Of a stretch of 64,000 bases of DNA, positions 36,557 to 45,339 are shown one piece after another. How positions within the stretch are numbered: the stretch's first letter is position 1; each line of letters starts with the position of its first letter. The notes beneath the pieces are model-generated. The model was not told where the DNA came from. It saw only the letters and a program-made list of their open reading frames with translations, and ran no database searches. The DNA is from an uncultured Flavobacteriaceae bacterium (GTDB lineage Bacteria; Bacteroidota; Bacteroidia; Flavobacteriales; Flavobacteriaceae): contig CANLCJ010000012.1 in the NCBI GenBank assembly GCA_947489085.1, positions 37,046 through 101,045 of the forward strand, given 5' to 3'. Made by a program: the position numbers and the translations under genes.

Positions 36557-37681
36557 ATGCGTAAAATTTTACTCTCTTGTATTGGGGTAGCCGTTATAGT
36601 AGCAACACTATTTTTAGGAAATACCATAGCCAATAGAAAAAAAAAGAAAAAACCCGTACCAGAAAAAACTATAAAAACTGTTTTTACAGATACAGTTAAA
36701 AATACATCTATACAAATTACAATACCAGCCAATGGCAGTCTGGTTGCTAAGCGGCGTTTAGAATTGTTTTCTGAAGTACAAGGCGTATTCGTAAATCATA
36801 ATAAATTATTTAGAGCAGGACAAACGTATAAAAAAGGAGAAGCCTTAATTAGAATTAATGCCGAAGAATATCGTGCCCTTGTACAAGCCTCTAAAAGTAA
36901 TTTTTACAACGCACTTGTGGGGATAATGCCCGACATGAAGTTAGATTTTCCAGATGTTTACAGTAAATGGCAAGCCTACGTTAACCAATTTAACTTTAAA
37001 AAGCAAACCCCTGCATTACCAGAGTTAACATCAGACAAGGAAAAATATTTTATTACAGGTAGAGGCATTCTCTCTGCGTACTACAATTTGAAAACTCAAG
37101 AACAACGGCTATTAAAATATACCATAAGAGCACCCTATGCAGGTATTGTTACAGAAGCTCTAATTACCGAAGGGGCTTTAGTACGAAACGGACAAAAGCT
37201 AGGCGAATTTATCGCGCCAACACTATACGAAATGGAAGTGGCCTTAGGTAAAGAGTATGCCGAATATTTAGAAATAGGTAAAAAAGTTACACTACAAAAT
37301 ACAAGCCGAACACAAACCTTTACAGGTAAAATATCTCGAATAAACGGAAAGGTAGATCTCGATACACAAACCATAAGTGCTTTTATAGACGTTAACGGAG
37401 ATGGTTTAAAAGAAGGTCTTTTCTTAGAGGCCCAGTTGCAAGGCAAAAAAGAAGCAGAGGCCATAGAAATTGCGCGCAATTTGTTGCTAGAAGACCAAAC
37501 AATTTTTAGTGTAAAAAATGGTGTGCTAGACCTTATTAAGGTTACCCCTGTTTATTTTTCAGATACCAAAGTAGTTTTAAAAGGTGTGCCCAATGGTACC
37601 GTAATTTTAAAACAACCCGTACCAGGTGCCTATAAAGGTATGCGTGTAAAACCCTATACAATACAACAAAAAACGAATTAA
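36557..37681 (+). CDS. RND efflux membrane-fusion (periplasmic adaptor) protein
   Basis: A 374-residue adaptor with an N-terminal membrane anchor (about 5-22), a basic segment NRKKKKKP, split biotinyl-lipoyl halves (VQGVFVNHNKLFRAGQTYKKG and TIRAPYAGIVTEALITEGALV), a helical hairpin between them and a C-terminal beta-barrel (GKKVTLQNTSRTQTFTGKI). It bridges the inner-membrane pump and the outer-membrane channel. The pump gene follows 14 bases downstream and the TolC-like gene after that, making a complete tripartite efflux operon. Confidence 0.9.
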   Translation: MRKILLSCIGVAVIVATLFLGNTIANRKKKKKPVPEKTIKTVFTDTVKNTSIQITIPANGSLVAKRRLELFSEVQGVFVNHNKLFRAGQTYKKGEALIRINAEEYRALVQASKSNFYNALVGIMPDMKLDFPDVYSKWQAYVNQFNFKKQTPALPELTSDKEKYFITGRGILSAYYNLKTQEQRLLKYTIRAPYAGIVTEALITEGALVRNGQKLGEFIAPTLYEMEVALGKEYAEYLEIGKKVTLQNTSRTQTFTGKISRINGKVDLDTQTISAFIDVNGDGLKEGLFLEAQLQGKKEAEAIEIARNLLLEDQTIFSVKNGVLDLIKVTPVYFSDTKVVLKGVPNGTVILKQPVPGAYKGMRVKPYTIQQKTN

Positions 37682-37695
37682 AAAGTTTTGAGTCC

Positions 37696-40600
37696 ATGCG
37701 TAAATTAATAGCCTATTTTATAAAGCACAGTGTGGCAGTTAATGTAGTTGTTATCACGTTTTTAATCTTTGGGCTTTTTGGTGCTGCAAAATTAAAATCG
37801 TCTTTTTTCCCTTTAGTAGATTCTAAAATTATAAGTATAGCAATAACCTATCCAGGCGCTTCGCCACAAGAGATAGAAGAAGGGGTGGTATTAAAAATAG
37901 AAGACAACCTTAAAGGGCTCGAAGGTGTAGAACGGGTAACATCCACATCTAATGAGAATAGCGGGCGCATTACTGTAGAGATAGAAAAAGGAAAGCGTAT
38001 CGATTTTATGCTCTTAGAAGTTAAAAATGCTGTAGATAGAGTGCCATCGTTTCCCGTTGGTATGGAGCCTCTAATAATAGCAAAACAAGAAGCTTTAAGG
38101 CCAACCCTAACATTTTCTATAAGTGGCAAGGAAATACCACTGGCTACCTTAAAAGAAATAGGACGACAAGTTGAAAACGATTTAAGAGCAATAGATGGCA
38201 TTTCTCAAATAGAAATAAAAGGCTATCCAGAAGAAGAAATAGAAATAGCGGTTAACGAAACAAACCTTTTAGCATACAATTTATCGTTTGCAGATGTAAC
38301 AAGGGCAGTAAATGCATCAAGTTTAATTACAACTGGAGGAGAGGTAAAAACCACGGCAGAAACCTATTTAATAAGGGCAAACTCTAGAGCCTATTATGCC
38401 GACCAATTGTCTAACATCATCATAAAAGCAGAGCCCTCTGGGCGTATTGTAAAGTTAAAAGATATTGCTCGCGTAAGAGATCGATTTTCAGAAACGCCAA
38501 ATGCCAGTTACTTTAATGGTAACTTGGCTATAAATGTAACCATAACCAGTACAAATACAGAAGATTTAATTACTTCAGCAGAAAAAGCAAAAGCCTACAT
38601 AGAAACATTTAATGCTAAAAATGATAATATAGCGCTTAATGTGGTAAGAGACCGTTCTATAACTTTAGTGCAACGTACAGCATTACTAACTGAAAATGCA
38701 GTTATAGGTATGCTTTTAGTCTTGTTGTTTCTCTCTGTATTTTTAAATACACGTTTGGCATTTTGGGTAGCTTTTGGCTTGCCCGTGGCATTTTTAGGAA
38801 TGTTTATGTTTGCAGGCTTTTTTAACGTTACCATTAACGTACTCTCCTTATTCGGGATGATTATAGTAATAGGGATTTTGGTAGATGATGGAATTGTTAT
38901 TGCAGAAAACATTTTTCAACAATACGAAAAAGGAAAATCGCCAAAACAAGCTGCTGTAGATGGCGTTATGGAAGTTTTACCCGCTATTATATCTGCCATT
39001 TTAACCACGATATTGGCATTTTCAATCTTTCTTTTTTTAGATGGGAGAATAGGCGAATTTTTTGGAGAAGTTTCGGTTGTTGTTATACTTACACTTGTGG
39101 TTTCTTTGGTAGAAGCCTTAATTATTTTGCCAGCTCACTTGGCACACTCTAAAGCATTAAAACGTCAAGATAATACCCCTAAAACAGGGCTGTCAGGAAA
39201 AGTGCAAAAATTATTTAAAAAGCTAAGATATATAAATACGCTGGGCGATAAATTTATGATTTGGCTTCGCGATAAATTTTACAGTCCAGTATTAAGGTTT
39301 GCACTTAACTATAAATTTTTCACATTTGCTGTTTTCGTAGCTATAGTAATACTTACGCGTGCCAGTTTTTTAGGCGGTATAATAAGAGGCGCTTTTTTTC
39401 CAAGAATAGCAAGCGATACGGTTAAAATTACATTAAATATGCCTAATGGCACCAACGAAAAAATTACAGATAGTATTATTTCGTTTATAGAAGCCAAAGC
39501 CATAACAGCTACAAACAAATTACACGATACATATTTAGGAAAAGAAGCAGAGGCACACTTGGTAGAAAATATAATACGCGACATAGGGCCAGGATCATCA
39601 AAAGCATCCTTAACTCTAAATTTATTGCCAGGAGAAAAAAGGCCAAACGAAGTAACAGCAGGCTTGGTAACCAATGCCATTCAAGAGGAAGTAGGGCCAA
39701 TATATGGTGTAGAAAGCTTAATATATGGGAGTGGCGGTAATTTTGGAGGCAATCCAGTATCGGTTTCTCTATTAGGCAACGATATAAAAGCGCTTAAAGC
39801 CGTAAAACAAGAGTTAAAGGACTATCTGGAACAAAACAGTTTGCTTAAGGATGTTGCAGATAACGATCCCGATGGCATTAAAGAAATAAAACTGCAACTT
39901 AACGATAATGCCTACGCGCTAGGGGTAAACCTACGTGTGGTAATGGAGCAAGTAAGAGCAGCATTTTTTGGCGTACAAGCGCAACGCTTTCAGCGAGGGC
40001 AAGACGAAATAAGAGTCTGGGTAAGGTATACAAGAGCAAACAGATCTTCAATTAAAAACTTAGAAGACATGCGCATAATAACCCCAACAGGACAAAGAAT
40101 TCCTTTAAAAGAAATTGCAAGCTATAGCATATCTCGAGGTGATGTTGCTATAAACCACTTAGATGGACGCAGAGAAATACAACTTACAGCAGACATAAAA
40201 GACCCTAAGAAAACAAGTGCAACAGATGTAATGGCAGAAATACGAGACAATATTATGCCAGCAATACTATCTAAATACCCAACGGTAACACCATCGTACG
40301 AAGGTCAAAATAGAGAACGATTAAAACTTACAAAATCTTTAGGACCTGTAGGCTTAGTTGTGCTTACTTTAATTTACGTGGTTATAGCATTTACATTTAG
40401 AAGTTACAGCCAACCTTTGTTACTAATACTGCTTATACCATTTAGTTTGCCAGCAGTAGCATGGGGGCACTGGATACACGATTTTCCCATAAACATTTTA
40501 TCTCTGTTAGGTATCATAGCGCTAATAGGCATTATGGTAAACGACGGTTTGGTGCTTATTGGTAAATTTAATGCTAACCTAAAAGAAGGCATGCCTTTCG

Positions 40601-40989
40601 ATACAGCGCTTTACGACGCTGGGAAATCTCGATTTCGAGCTATTTTTTTAACGTCAATTACTACGGTAGCAGGTTTAGCACCCTTAATTTTCGAAGAAAG
40701 CAGGCAAGCACAATTTTTAATACCCATGGCTGTATCTATAGCCTATGGTATTGGGTTTGCAACAGTTTTAACGCTCTTGGTTTTACCTGTATTTTTAGCC
40801 TTTAGCAACAGTGTAAAAACAACAGCACTTTGGTTATATACAAACAAACCAGTAACCAAAGAAGAAGTAGAACGGGTGGTTAAAGAGGTAAGAGCAGAGG
40901 CCGAAGAAAACGAATGGGTTAATGAAAAAAGCGCTAATATTATGGGAAAAGGCACTTTTAATACTAAACAAAAAAACGATGAGCGTTAG
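37696..40989 (+). CDS. RND-family efflux pump permease (AcrB-like)
   Basis: A 1097-residue inner-membrane pump with the RND plan of 12 membrane helices in two repeats, each with a large periplasmic loop. Seen: the N-terminal helix (ITFLIFGLFGAAKL), the entry-site TYPGASPQEIEEGV, and the helix-4 proton-relay pair in GILVDDGIVIAENIFQ. The second repeat has IGIMVNDGLVLIGKFN. It uses the proton gradient to expel small molecules; substrates cannot be inferred. It lies between the adaptor and the TolC-like gene, whose start overlaps its last codons by 11 bases. The C-terminal tail is charged (VKEVRAEAEENEW). Confidence 0.93.
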   Translation: MRKLIAYFIKHSVAVNVVVITFLIFGLFGAAKLKSSFFPLVDSKIISIAITYPGASPQEIEEGVVLKIEDNLKGLEGVERVTSTSNENSGRITVEIEKGKRIDFMLLEVKNAVDRVPSFPVGMEPLIIAKQEALRPTLTFSISGKEIPLATLKEIGRQVENDLRAIDGISQIEIKGYPEEEIEIAVNETNLLAYNLSFADVTRAVNASSLITTGGEVKTTAETYLIRANSRAYYADQLSNIIIKAEPSGRIVKLKDIARVRDRFSETPNASYFNGNLAINVTITSTNTEDLITSAEKAKAYIETFNAKNDNIALNVVRDRSITLVQRTALLTENAVIGMLLVLLFLSVFLNTRLAFWVAFGLPVAFLGMFMFAGFFNVTINVLSLFGMIIVIGILVDDGIVIAENIFQQYEKGKSPKQAAVDGVMEVLPAIISAILTTILAFSIFLFLDGRIGEFFGEVSVVVILTLVVSLVEALIILPAHLAHSKALKRQDNTPKTGLSGKVQKLFKKLRYINTLGDKFMIWLRDKFYSPVLRFALNYKFFTFAVFVAIVILTRASFLGGIIRGAFFPRIASDTVKITLNMPNGTNEKITDSIISFIEAKAITATNKLHDTYLGKEAEAHLVENIIRDIGPGSSKASLTLNLLPGEKRPNEVTAGLVTNAIQEEVGPIYGVESLIYGSGGNFGGNPVSVSLLGNDIKALKAVKQELKDYLEQNSLLKDVADNDPDGIKEIKLQLNDNAYALGVNLRVVMEQVRAAFFGVQAQRFQRGQDEIRVWVRYTRANRSSIKNLEDMRIITPTGQRIPLKEIASYSISRGDVAINHLDGRREIQLTADIKDPKKTSATDVMAEIRDNIMPAILSKYPTVTPSYEGQNRERLKLTKSLGPVGLVVLTLIYVVIAFTFRSYSQPLLLILLIPFSLPAVAWGHWIHDFPINILSLLGIIALIGIMVNDGLVLIGKFNANLKEGMPFDTALYDAGKSRFRAIFLTSITTVAGLAPLIFEESRQAQFLIPMAVSIAYGIGFATVLTLLVLPVFLAFSNSVKTTALWLYTNKPVTKEEVERVVKEVRAEAEENEWVNEKSANIMGKGTFNTKQKNDER

Positions 40990-42304
40990 AAGATTTATTT
41001 TAATGTTAGCGGTATTTGTATGCAGTGTACACGCATTTGCTCAAAGTACAATTCTAGCTCCAGAAAAAGCTATGGCATTAGCTTTAGAACATAATTACAG
41101 TATAAAAATATCTAAGTCTGTGGTAGCTGTAGCAAATAACAATAAAAATATTTTAAATTCTGGATATCTACCAAGCCTATCTGCAAATGCAAATGGATCT
41201 ATAGATAGGCAAAATACAGAAGGCCAACTGGCTAATGGCGATTCCAGAATTGCCAATGGTGTAGAAACCAGACGCTATAATGCGGCCTTAAATTTAAATT
41301 ATGTATTGTTCGATGGTTTAGGCAGGCGTTACAACTACAAAAGATTAAAAGAGGAATACCAATTGTCTGCCCTAGAAGCCAGAGAGACTATAGAAACTAC
41401 CGTGTTGCAATTGTTTACAGTGTATTACAGTGTAGCTCAACTTTTAGACAATACCAAAACATTAGAGGAAACGTTGAGTATTTCCAGAGCTAGATTAAAA
41501 CGCGCAAACTATCAATTTGAATACGGCCAAAATACAAAACTAGATTTGCTAAACGCAGATGTGGATAGTAATAACGATAGTATTAACCTTATTAACATTA
41601 AGCAAGAATTACAAAATGCCAAAAGAGACCTTAATTTCTTGTTAGGAAATGCTTTTGATACCAATTTTGAAGTTGATACAACAGTTCATTTTTTACCGCA
41701 ATTAAATAAAGACCTGCTTTTAGAAAAAGTAAAACAAAATAATGTTAGACTGTTACAAGCCGATAGAAACCTAGCAATTCAAGGCTATGGTGTTAAGATA
41801 AACAAAGCACAATTTTTGCCAAGGGTTGGCTTAGTAGGTTCTTATGGCTGGAACGAATCTACTAACAATAGTCCATTAGCATTTTTACTACAAAATACAA
41901 ATTCAGGAGTGTCTGGTGGTGTAAACATAACGTGGAATTTATTTGATGGCGGAAGTGCTATCACCAATACAAAAAACGCAAAAATACGTTTAGAACTCGA
42001 AACGCTACAAAAGGAACAGTTGGTATTAGATTTGGAACGCGATTTTTATAATGCATGGGACGACTATCAAAATAAATTAAAAGTATATCACATCAGATCG
42101 AATCACATCGCTACCTCTAAGCGTAATTTCGATCGTACCAACGCACAGCTAAAAATCGGACAAATAAATTCAATACTATTTAGACAGGCACAAATTAATT
42201 TAACCAATGCTATTTTAAGCAAGAATCAAGCCAAGTACCAAGCTAAAATTGCAGAATTGGAGGTGCTAAGGTTAAGTGGAGAGTTGCTAAACATCGATAT
42301 TTAA
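40979..42304 (+). CDS. TolC-family outer-membrane efflux channel
   Basis: About 441 residues from ATG 40979, which begins the signal peptide SVRRFILMLAVFVCSVHAFA; the frame is open further upstream (40922) but that would lie inside the pump gene. The body has two OEP repeats of long helices and beta strands (EKAMALALEHNYSIKI, SARLKRANYQFEYGQNTKLD, TNAQLKIGQINSILFRQAQ). The trimer forms the outer-membrane and periplasmic tunnel for the efflux system. The start overlaps the pump stop by 11 bases, indicating translational coupling. Confidence 0.92.
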   Translation: MSVRRFILMLAVFVCSVHAFAQSTILAPEKAMALALEHNYSIKISKSVVAVANNNKNILNSGYLPSLSANANGSIDRQNTEGQLANGDSRIANGVETRRYNAALNLNYVLFDGLGRRYNYKRLKEEYQLSALEARETIETTVLQLFTVYYSVAQLLDNTKTLEETLSISRARLKRANYQFEYGQNTKLDLLNADVDSNNDSINLINIKQELQNAKRDLNFLLGNAFDTNFEVDTTVHFLPQLNKDLLLEKVKQNNVRLLQADRNLAIQGYGVKINKAQFLPRVGLVGSYGWNESTNNSPLAFLLQNTNSGVSGGVNITWNLFDGGSAITNTKNAKIRLELETLQKEQLVLDLERDFYNAWDDYQNKLKVYHIRSNHIATSKRNFDRTNAQLKIGQINSILFRQAQINLTNAILSKNQAKYQAKIAELEVLRLSGELLNIDI

Positions 42305-42410
42305 AAATATTGAATGTTAAAATTTAATGTATTACAACGATAAAAATAGTTTTTCATCTATAATAAGGTTAGTTTTGTTAAGTAATTAATCCCAAATCAA
42401 CCTCAGAATC

Positions 42411-43229
42411 ATGAAAAAATTAAAACTTACTTTATTTAGTTTTCTAACGGTATGCTCTGCGTTTGCAAATATCTCTAAACCTGAAAAAGAAGCGTTAATC
42501 GCATTACACAAAAGTACAAATGGAGTCCATTGGAATACAACTTGGGATATGAACACGCCCGTGGAAAAGTGGGAAGGTGTAAAAATAGAAGACAATCATG
42601 TTACCGGCTTAAATTTACCATTCAATAATCTAGAAGGTACCTTACCTCAAGAGATTGGAAATTTAACATATTTAAAAAGTTTAAATTTAGGTTTTAATGG
42701 AATTACAGGGCAGCTTCCAAAGGCATTGGGGCAACTTCAAAACCTACAGACTTTAGAGTTATTTATGAATAGATTCGAGGGAGAAATACCAGCAGAACTA
42801 GGAAACATAACAACATTAAAATCGTTAAAACTCTATAGCAATAAATTAACAGGAACACTTCCTAAAGCTTTAATGCAGCTTACAAACCTAGAAGAACTGC
42901 TTATGGGGAGTAATTTTTTAACAGGAGTAATACCAAAAGAAATTAAGGCTCTAAAAAAGCTAAAGAAATTTAGCATCATGGATAATAAAATGATTGGAGA
43001 AATACCAGCAGAGATTGCCGAATTAACAGATTTGGAAGAATTACTATTATCCAGCAATGGCTTTACAGGAGCGTTACCAATTGAATTTATAAACCTAACC
43101 AAATTAAATACAATGATGGTGAGCGATAATTATTTAAACCAAGATCGTGTTTCACCAGAAAACAATCCTGTTTTAATGACTATAGAGCCTCAAACAGCAA
43201 CTGCAACTATGGACATTGAAAAAGAATAA
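42411..43229 (+). CDS. Secreted leucine-rich-repeat protein (plant-type LRR)
   Basis: A 272-residue exported protein with a signal peptide (KLTLFSFLTVCSAFA). The N-terminal cap is the LRRNT-like block EKEALIALHKSTNGVHW. About seven 24-residue repeats of the plant extracellular type follow, with core LxxLxLxxNxxTGxIPxxLG (for example LKSLNLGFNGITGQLPKALG). It probably mediates binding at the cell surface; the ligand is unknown. There is no sorting domain or anchor, so its final location is uncertain. It is monocistronic and followed by a terminator. Confidence 0.88.
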   Translation: MKKLKLTLFSFLTVCSAFANISKPEKEALIALHKSTNGVHWNTTWDMNTPVEKWEGVKIEDNHVTGLNLPFNNLEGTLPQEIGNLTYLKSLNLGFNGITGQLPKALGQLQNLQTLELFMNRFEGEIPAELGNITTLKSLKLYSNKLTGTLPKALMQLTNLEELLMGSNFLTGVIPKEIKALKKLKKFSIMDNKMIGEIPAEIAELTDLEELLLSSNGFTGALPIEFINLTKLNTMMVSDNYLNQDRVSPENNPVLMTIEPQTATATMDIEKE

Positions 43230-43254
43230 ATATTCAATTTTAATTTTAAGTATT

Positions 43255-43284
43255 AAAGATATGTGTTTACACATATCTTTTTTA
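43255..43284 (+). terminator. Terminator after the LRR gene
   Basis: A perfect stem AAAGATATGTGT / ACACATATCTTT with minimal loop and a following T-run, 25 bases after the stop. Confidence 0.75.
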
Positions 43285-43294
43285 TTTTTATAAT

Positions 43295-43477
43295 ATGAAG
43301 GAACACGCGTTTACATGCCCTTACTGTTGGGAAGAGATTACAATGTTAATAGATAATTCTGTAAGTTACCAAGACTATATTGAAGATTGCGAGGTGTGTT
43401 GCAATCCTATTCAAATTACTTTGAGTTTTTTTGATATGGAATTAACGGATTTTCAGGCAAGTAGTATAGAGCAGTAA
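43295..43477 (+). CDS. CPXCG-motif cysteine-rich protein
   Basis: A 60-residue protein of the small CPXCG family: CPYC (Cys8, Cys11) and CEVCC (Cys32, Cys35, Cys36) form a probable zinc site, with the typical ITLSFFDMEL end. The function is unknown. It lies directly after the LRR terminator, just upstream of the promoter of the initiator tRNA. Confidence 0.85.
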   Translation: MKEHAFTCPYCWEEITMLIDNSVSYQDYIEDCEVCCNPIQITLSFFDMELTDFQASSIEQ

Positions 43478-43518
43478 TTTTTTTTCATTTTAATAGTAAT
43501 TATTCTTAAAAAGGATTG

Positions 43519-43526
43519 TATATTTG
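43519..43526 (+). promoter_or_regulatory. TATATTTG -7 element for the initiator tRNA gene
   Basis: An exact consensus match about 74 bases before the mature tRNA. The sequence after it (GCAGTCCG) is a common context of flavobacterial stable-RNA promoters. Confidence 0.7.
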
Positions 43527-43599
43527 CAGTCCGAAACGGAAAGGTCAGTATTATGAGCTGACAAGTTAAAAGCTAGTTTTTTTGTTTTAAATAATACAT

Positions 43600-43672
<73 letters not shown>

Positions 43673-43679
43673 CTAAATT

Positions 43680-43708
43680 AAAGCGCTGATTTTCAGCGCT
43701 TTTTTTAT
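43680..43708 (+). terminator. Terminator of the initiator tRNA gene
   Basis: A 10-bp stem AAAGCGCTGA / TCAGCGCTTT with a 3-base loop and a T-run, 8 bases after the tRNA. Confidence 0.92.
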
Positions 43709-43844
43709 GTCTTGAAATTTGAGTCTATCTGGAATTTTGGGATCAAGGATCAAGAACAAAAGTTGTGTTTAAGCAAAAATTTGAGTTAGTCTGAATAAAA
43801 AGAATTCCACGTTTCTAACAAATGAATGTCAATTAATTACACAA

Positions 43845-44388
43845 TCAAATAGTATCCTGAAAAGTCTTAAAAACTAAAAATGGTTGTTGTGCAGAAAATA
43901 GAGCCTTTTCTTGATTGGAAACATTAAATTTTAAGTTGTCAACGATTTCTGAAAATGTTTTCCGACGTTTTATACTGTTTTGGGATTACATGCGTAAAAA
44001 TGATGTTCTTTAATAGGGTGTAGCAACGCACATTGCTCTAGATGTTTGCTAATTAATATTACACCTAACATTGAATCTTCAATGCCATAGAGCGCTCCTA
44101 CAGCTTCGGCTTTAGATTTGATGAAGATTTTTTTTGATAGTATTTAAGCTTTTAAAAAACGGGTTAATCGCTTTTTTCTGTGTTTAAAAATGATTGTAAA
44201 GCATCTCTTATCTCATTTTTATAGTGTAGTAATTGTTTTTCTAAGGTGAGGTAAGCATACTAATTTTGAATTAGTAATTTTTCGTAGTCTTTTAAAGTTA
44301 TAGAGTGGCCAACAATACGTTTGGTAAGGTTGTATTTCTCTACTTTGTAATGCAACTGTTCCGTACCTTGTTTTAAATATTTAAGCAT
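43845..44388 (-). pseudogene. Decayed heme oxygenase gene (bphO-like), last gene of the phytochrome operon
   Basis: Read on the minus strand from ATG 44388, one frame gives MLKYLKQGTEQLHYKVEKYN (with the His expected to bind heme at position 13), then an in-frame TAG at codon 43 and continuation YAYLTLEKQLLHYKNEI. After a further stop (44165-44163 region) and a frame change comes AVGALYGIEDSMLGVILISK, the conserved distal-helix region of heme oxygenases (GALYVLEGSxLGG in intact relatives). After another frame change the C-terminus TFSEIVDNLKFN and FLVFKTFQDTI ends at TGA 43845. The total span (about 181 codons) equals a full gene. ATG overlaps the stop of the preceding response regulator by 8 bases, so it was once translationally coupled to the operon. 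Product: biliverdin from heme, the phytochrome chromophore. Confidence 0.8.
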
Positions 44389-44926
44389 CCTTGTTTAAGG
44401 ATTTTATTTTGTCTAGCGCATCTTTAATTTGTTGATAGCTTTCTATATGTGCTTGATTATCTCTTTTGGCACTTTCTATAAAAGCCTTCATAGATTCGAA
44501 CATTTCTTCATGACCTGGAGGTAGTCTGCTTATTTTTCTATTCTCTATAGCTTTTTTAAAATAAGGTAATAATTTTGTGGACAATATGCGCATGTGCTTC
44601 TTTAGTATGTAGCCTGTAGCACCATTCAATATGGTTTCCGCTGCTAATTCTTCATCATATATGGTACCTGTAATAAAGATGAAATTAGAAACATTAGAAT
44701 GTGTTTTGGTGTATCTTAAAACATCCATTCCGTTAAAACCATTCATTTTATAGTCGGAAATAATGATGTCTGGATTAAATAACACTAAATTGTCTTTAAA
44801 GTCGTTAAATGTGTTAACACTAACAATATTTGGGGTTTCTACAATTTTATTAATATGGTATTGGATTAGTTGTGCATCGTTTACATTATCTTCAACGATT
44901 AACACTTTAATTTGTTCTTTGATCAT
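44381..44926 (-). CDS. Response regulator receiver protein with helical C-terminal extension
   Basis: A 181-residue protein: CheY-like receiver (residues 1-125) with acidic pair Glu12-Asp13, phospho-acceptor Asp58 (DIIISDYKM), Thr in FITGT and Lys in ILKKH. A roughly 50-residue helical tail (SMKAFIESAKRDNQAHIESY) follows without a DNA-binding motif. It probably receives phosphate from the phytochrome kinase encoded two genes upstream. Its start overlaps the previous regulator by 4 bases, and its end overlaps the heme oxygenase remnant. Confidence 0.9.
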   Translation of the reverse strand: MIKEQIKVLIVEDNVNDAQLIQYHINKIVETPNIVSVNTFNDFKDNLVLFNPDIIISDYKMNGFNGMDVLRYTKTHSNVSNFIFITGTIYDEELAAETILNGATGYILKKHMRILSTKLLPYFKKAIENRKISRLPPGHEEMFESMKAFIESAKRDNQAHIESYQQIKDALDKIKSLNKDA

Positions 44927-45339
44927 TCTTTAATTTTTTTACACCAAAATTCAATAATTTTAGGGAAATTATTTTTTAATTCATTATAATTTCTAGGCTT
45001 TTCTAAATATTGATTACATCCATATTTATAAGCTTGTGCTTTATCATCGTCACGGTCTGATGAACTAAGCATTAGCGTTGGAATAGCTTTAAATTTAAAA
45101 TTACTTTTTATTTCTTTTAGAAGCTCAAGCCCATTACCTTTAATTAGTTTTATGTCTAATAAAATTAATGATGGTAAGTGGTGCTCTTCATGTTTTTTAA
45201 TTAGAAAATCTAAAGCGATATCAGTATCTGGTAAAAAAACAGAATCATATTCAGAGATTTTTAAATCAAAAACACGTTTCATTAAAATAACATCAGTAGG
45301 ATTATCTTCTACTGAGAGTATATAGGGTTTAATTTTCAT
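44923..45339 (-). CDS. Single-domain response regulator (Rcp1-like, phytochrome-associated)
   Basis: A 138-residue receiver with Glu11-Asp12, acceptor Asp62 (LILLDIKLIKGNG), Ser pair in LMLSSSD and Lys in YLEKPRN. The extended loop and the length match the Rcp1-type regulators that pair with cyanobacterial and bacterial phytochromes. There is no output domain, so it acts through protein contact or as a phosphate relay. It starts inside the 3' end of the phytochrome gene (11-base overlap), so they are coupled. Confidence 0.92.
   Translation of the reverse strand: MKIKPYILSVEDNPTDVILMKRVFDLKISEYDSVFLPDTDIALDFLIKKHEEHHLPSLILLDIKLIKGNGLELLKEIKSNFKFKAIPTLMLSSSDRDDDKAQAYKYGCNQYLEKPRNYNELKNNFPKIIEFWCKKIKE

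Noticed and set aside
40922..40978. Upstream extension of the TolC-like gene
   Set aside because: The extra 19 residues lie within the pump gene and precede a clean signal peptide beginning at ATG 40979.
42600..43100. Repeated DNA units as possible CRISPR array
   Set aside because: They are in-frame 24-residue leucine-rich repeats of diverged sequence; no identical repeats or spacers were seen anywhere in the window.
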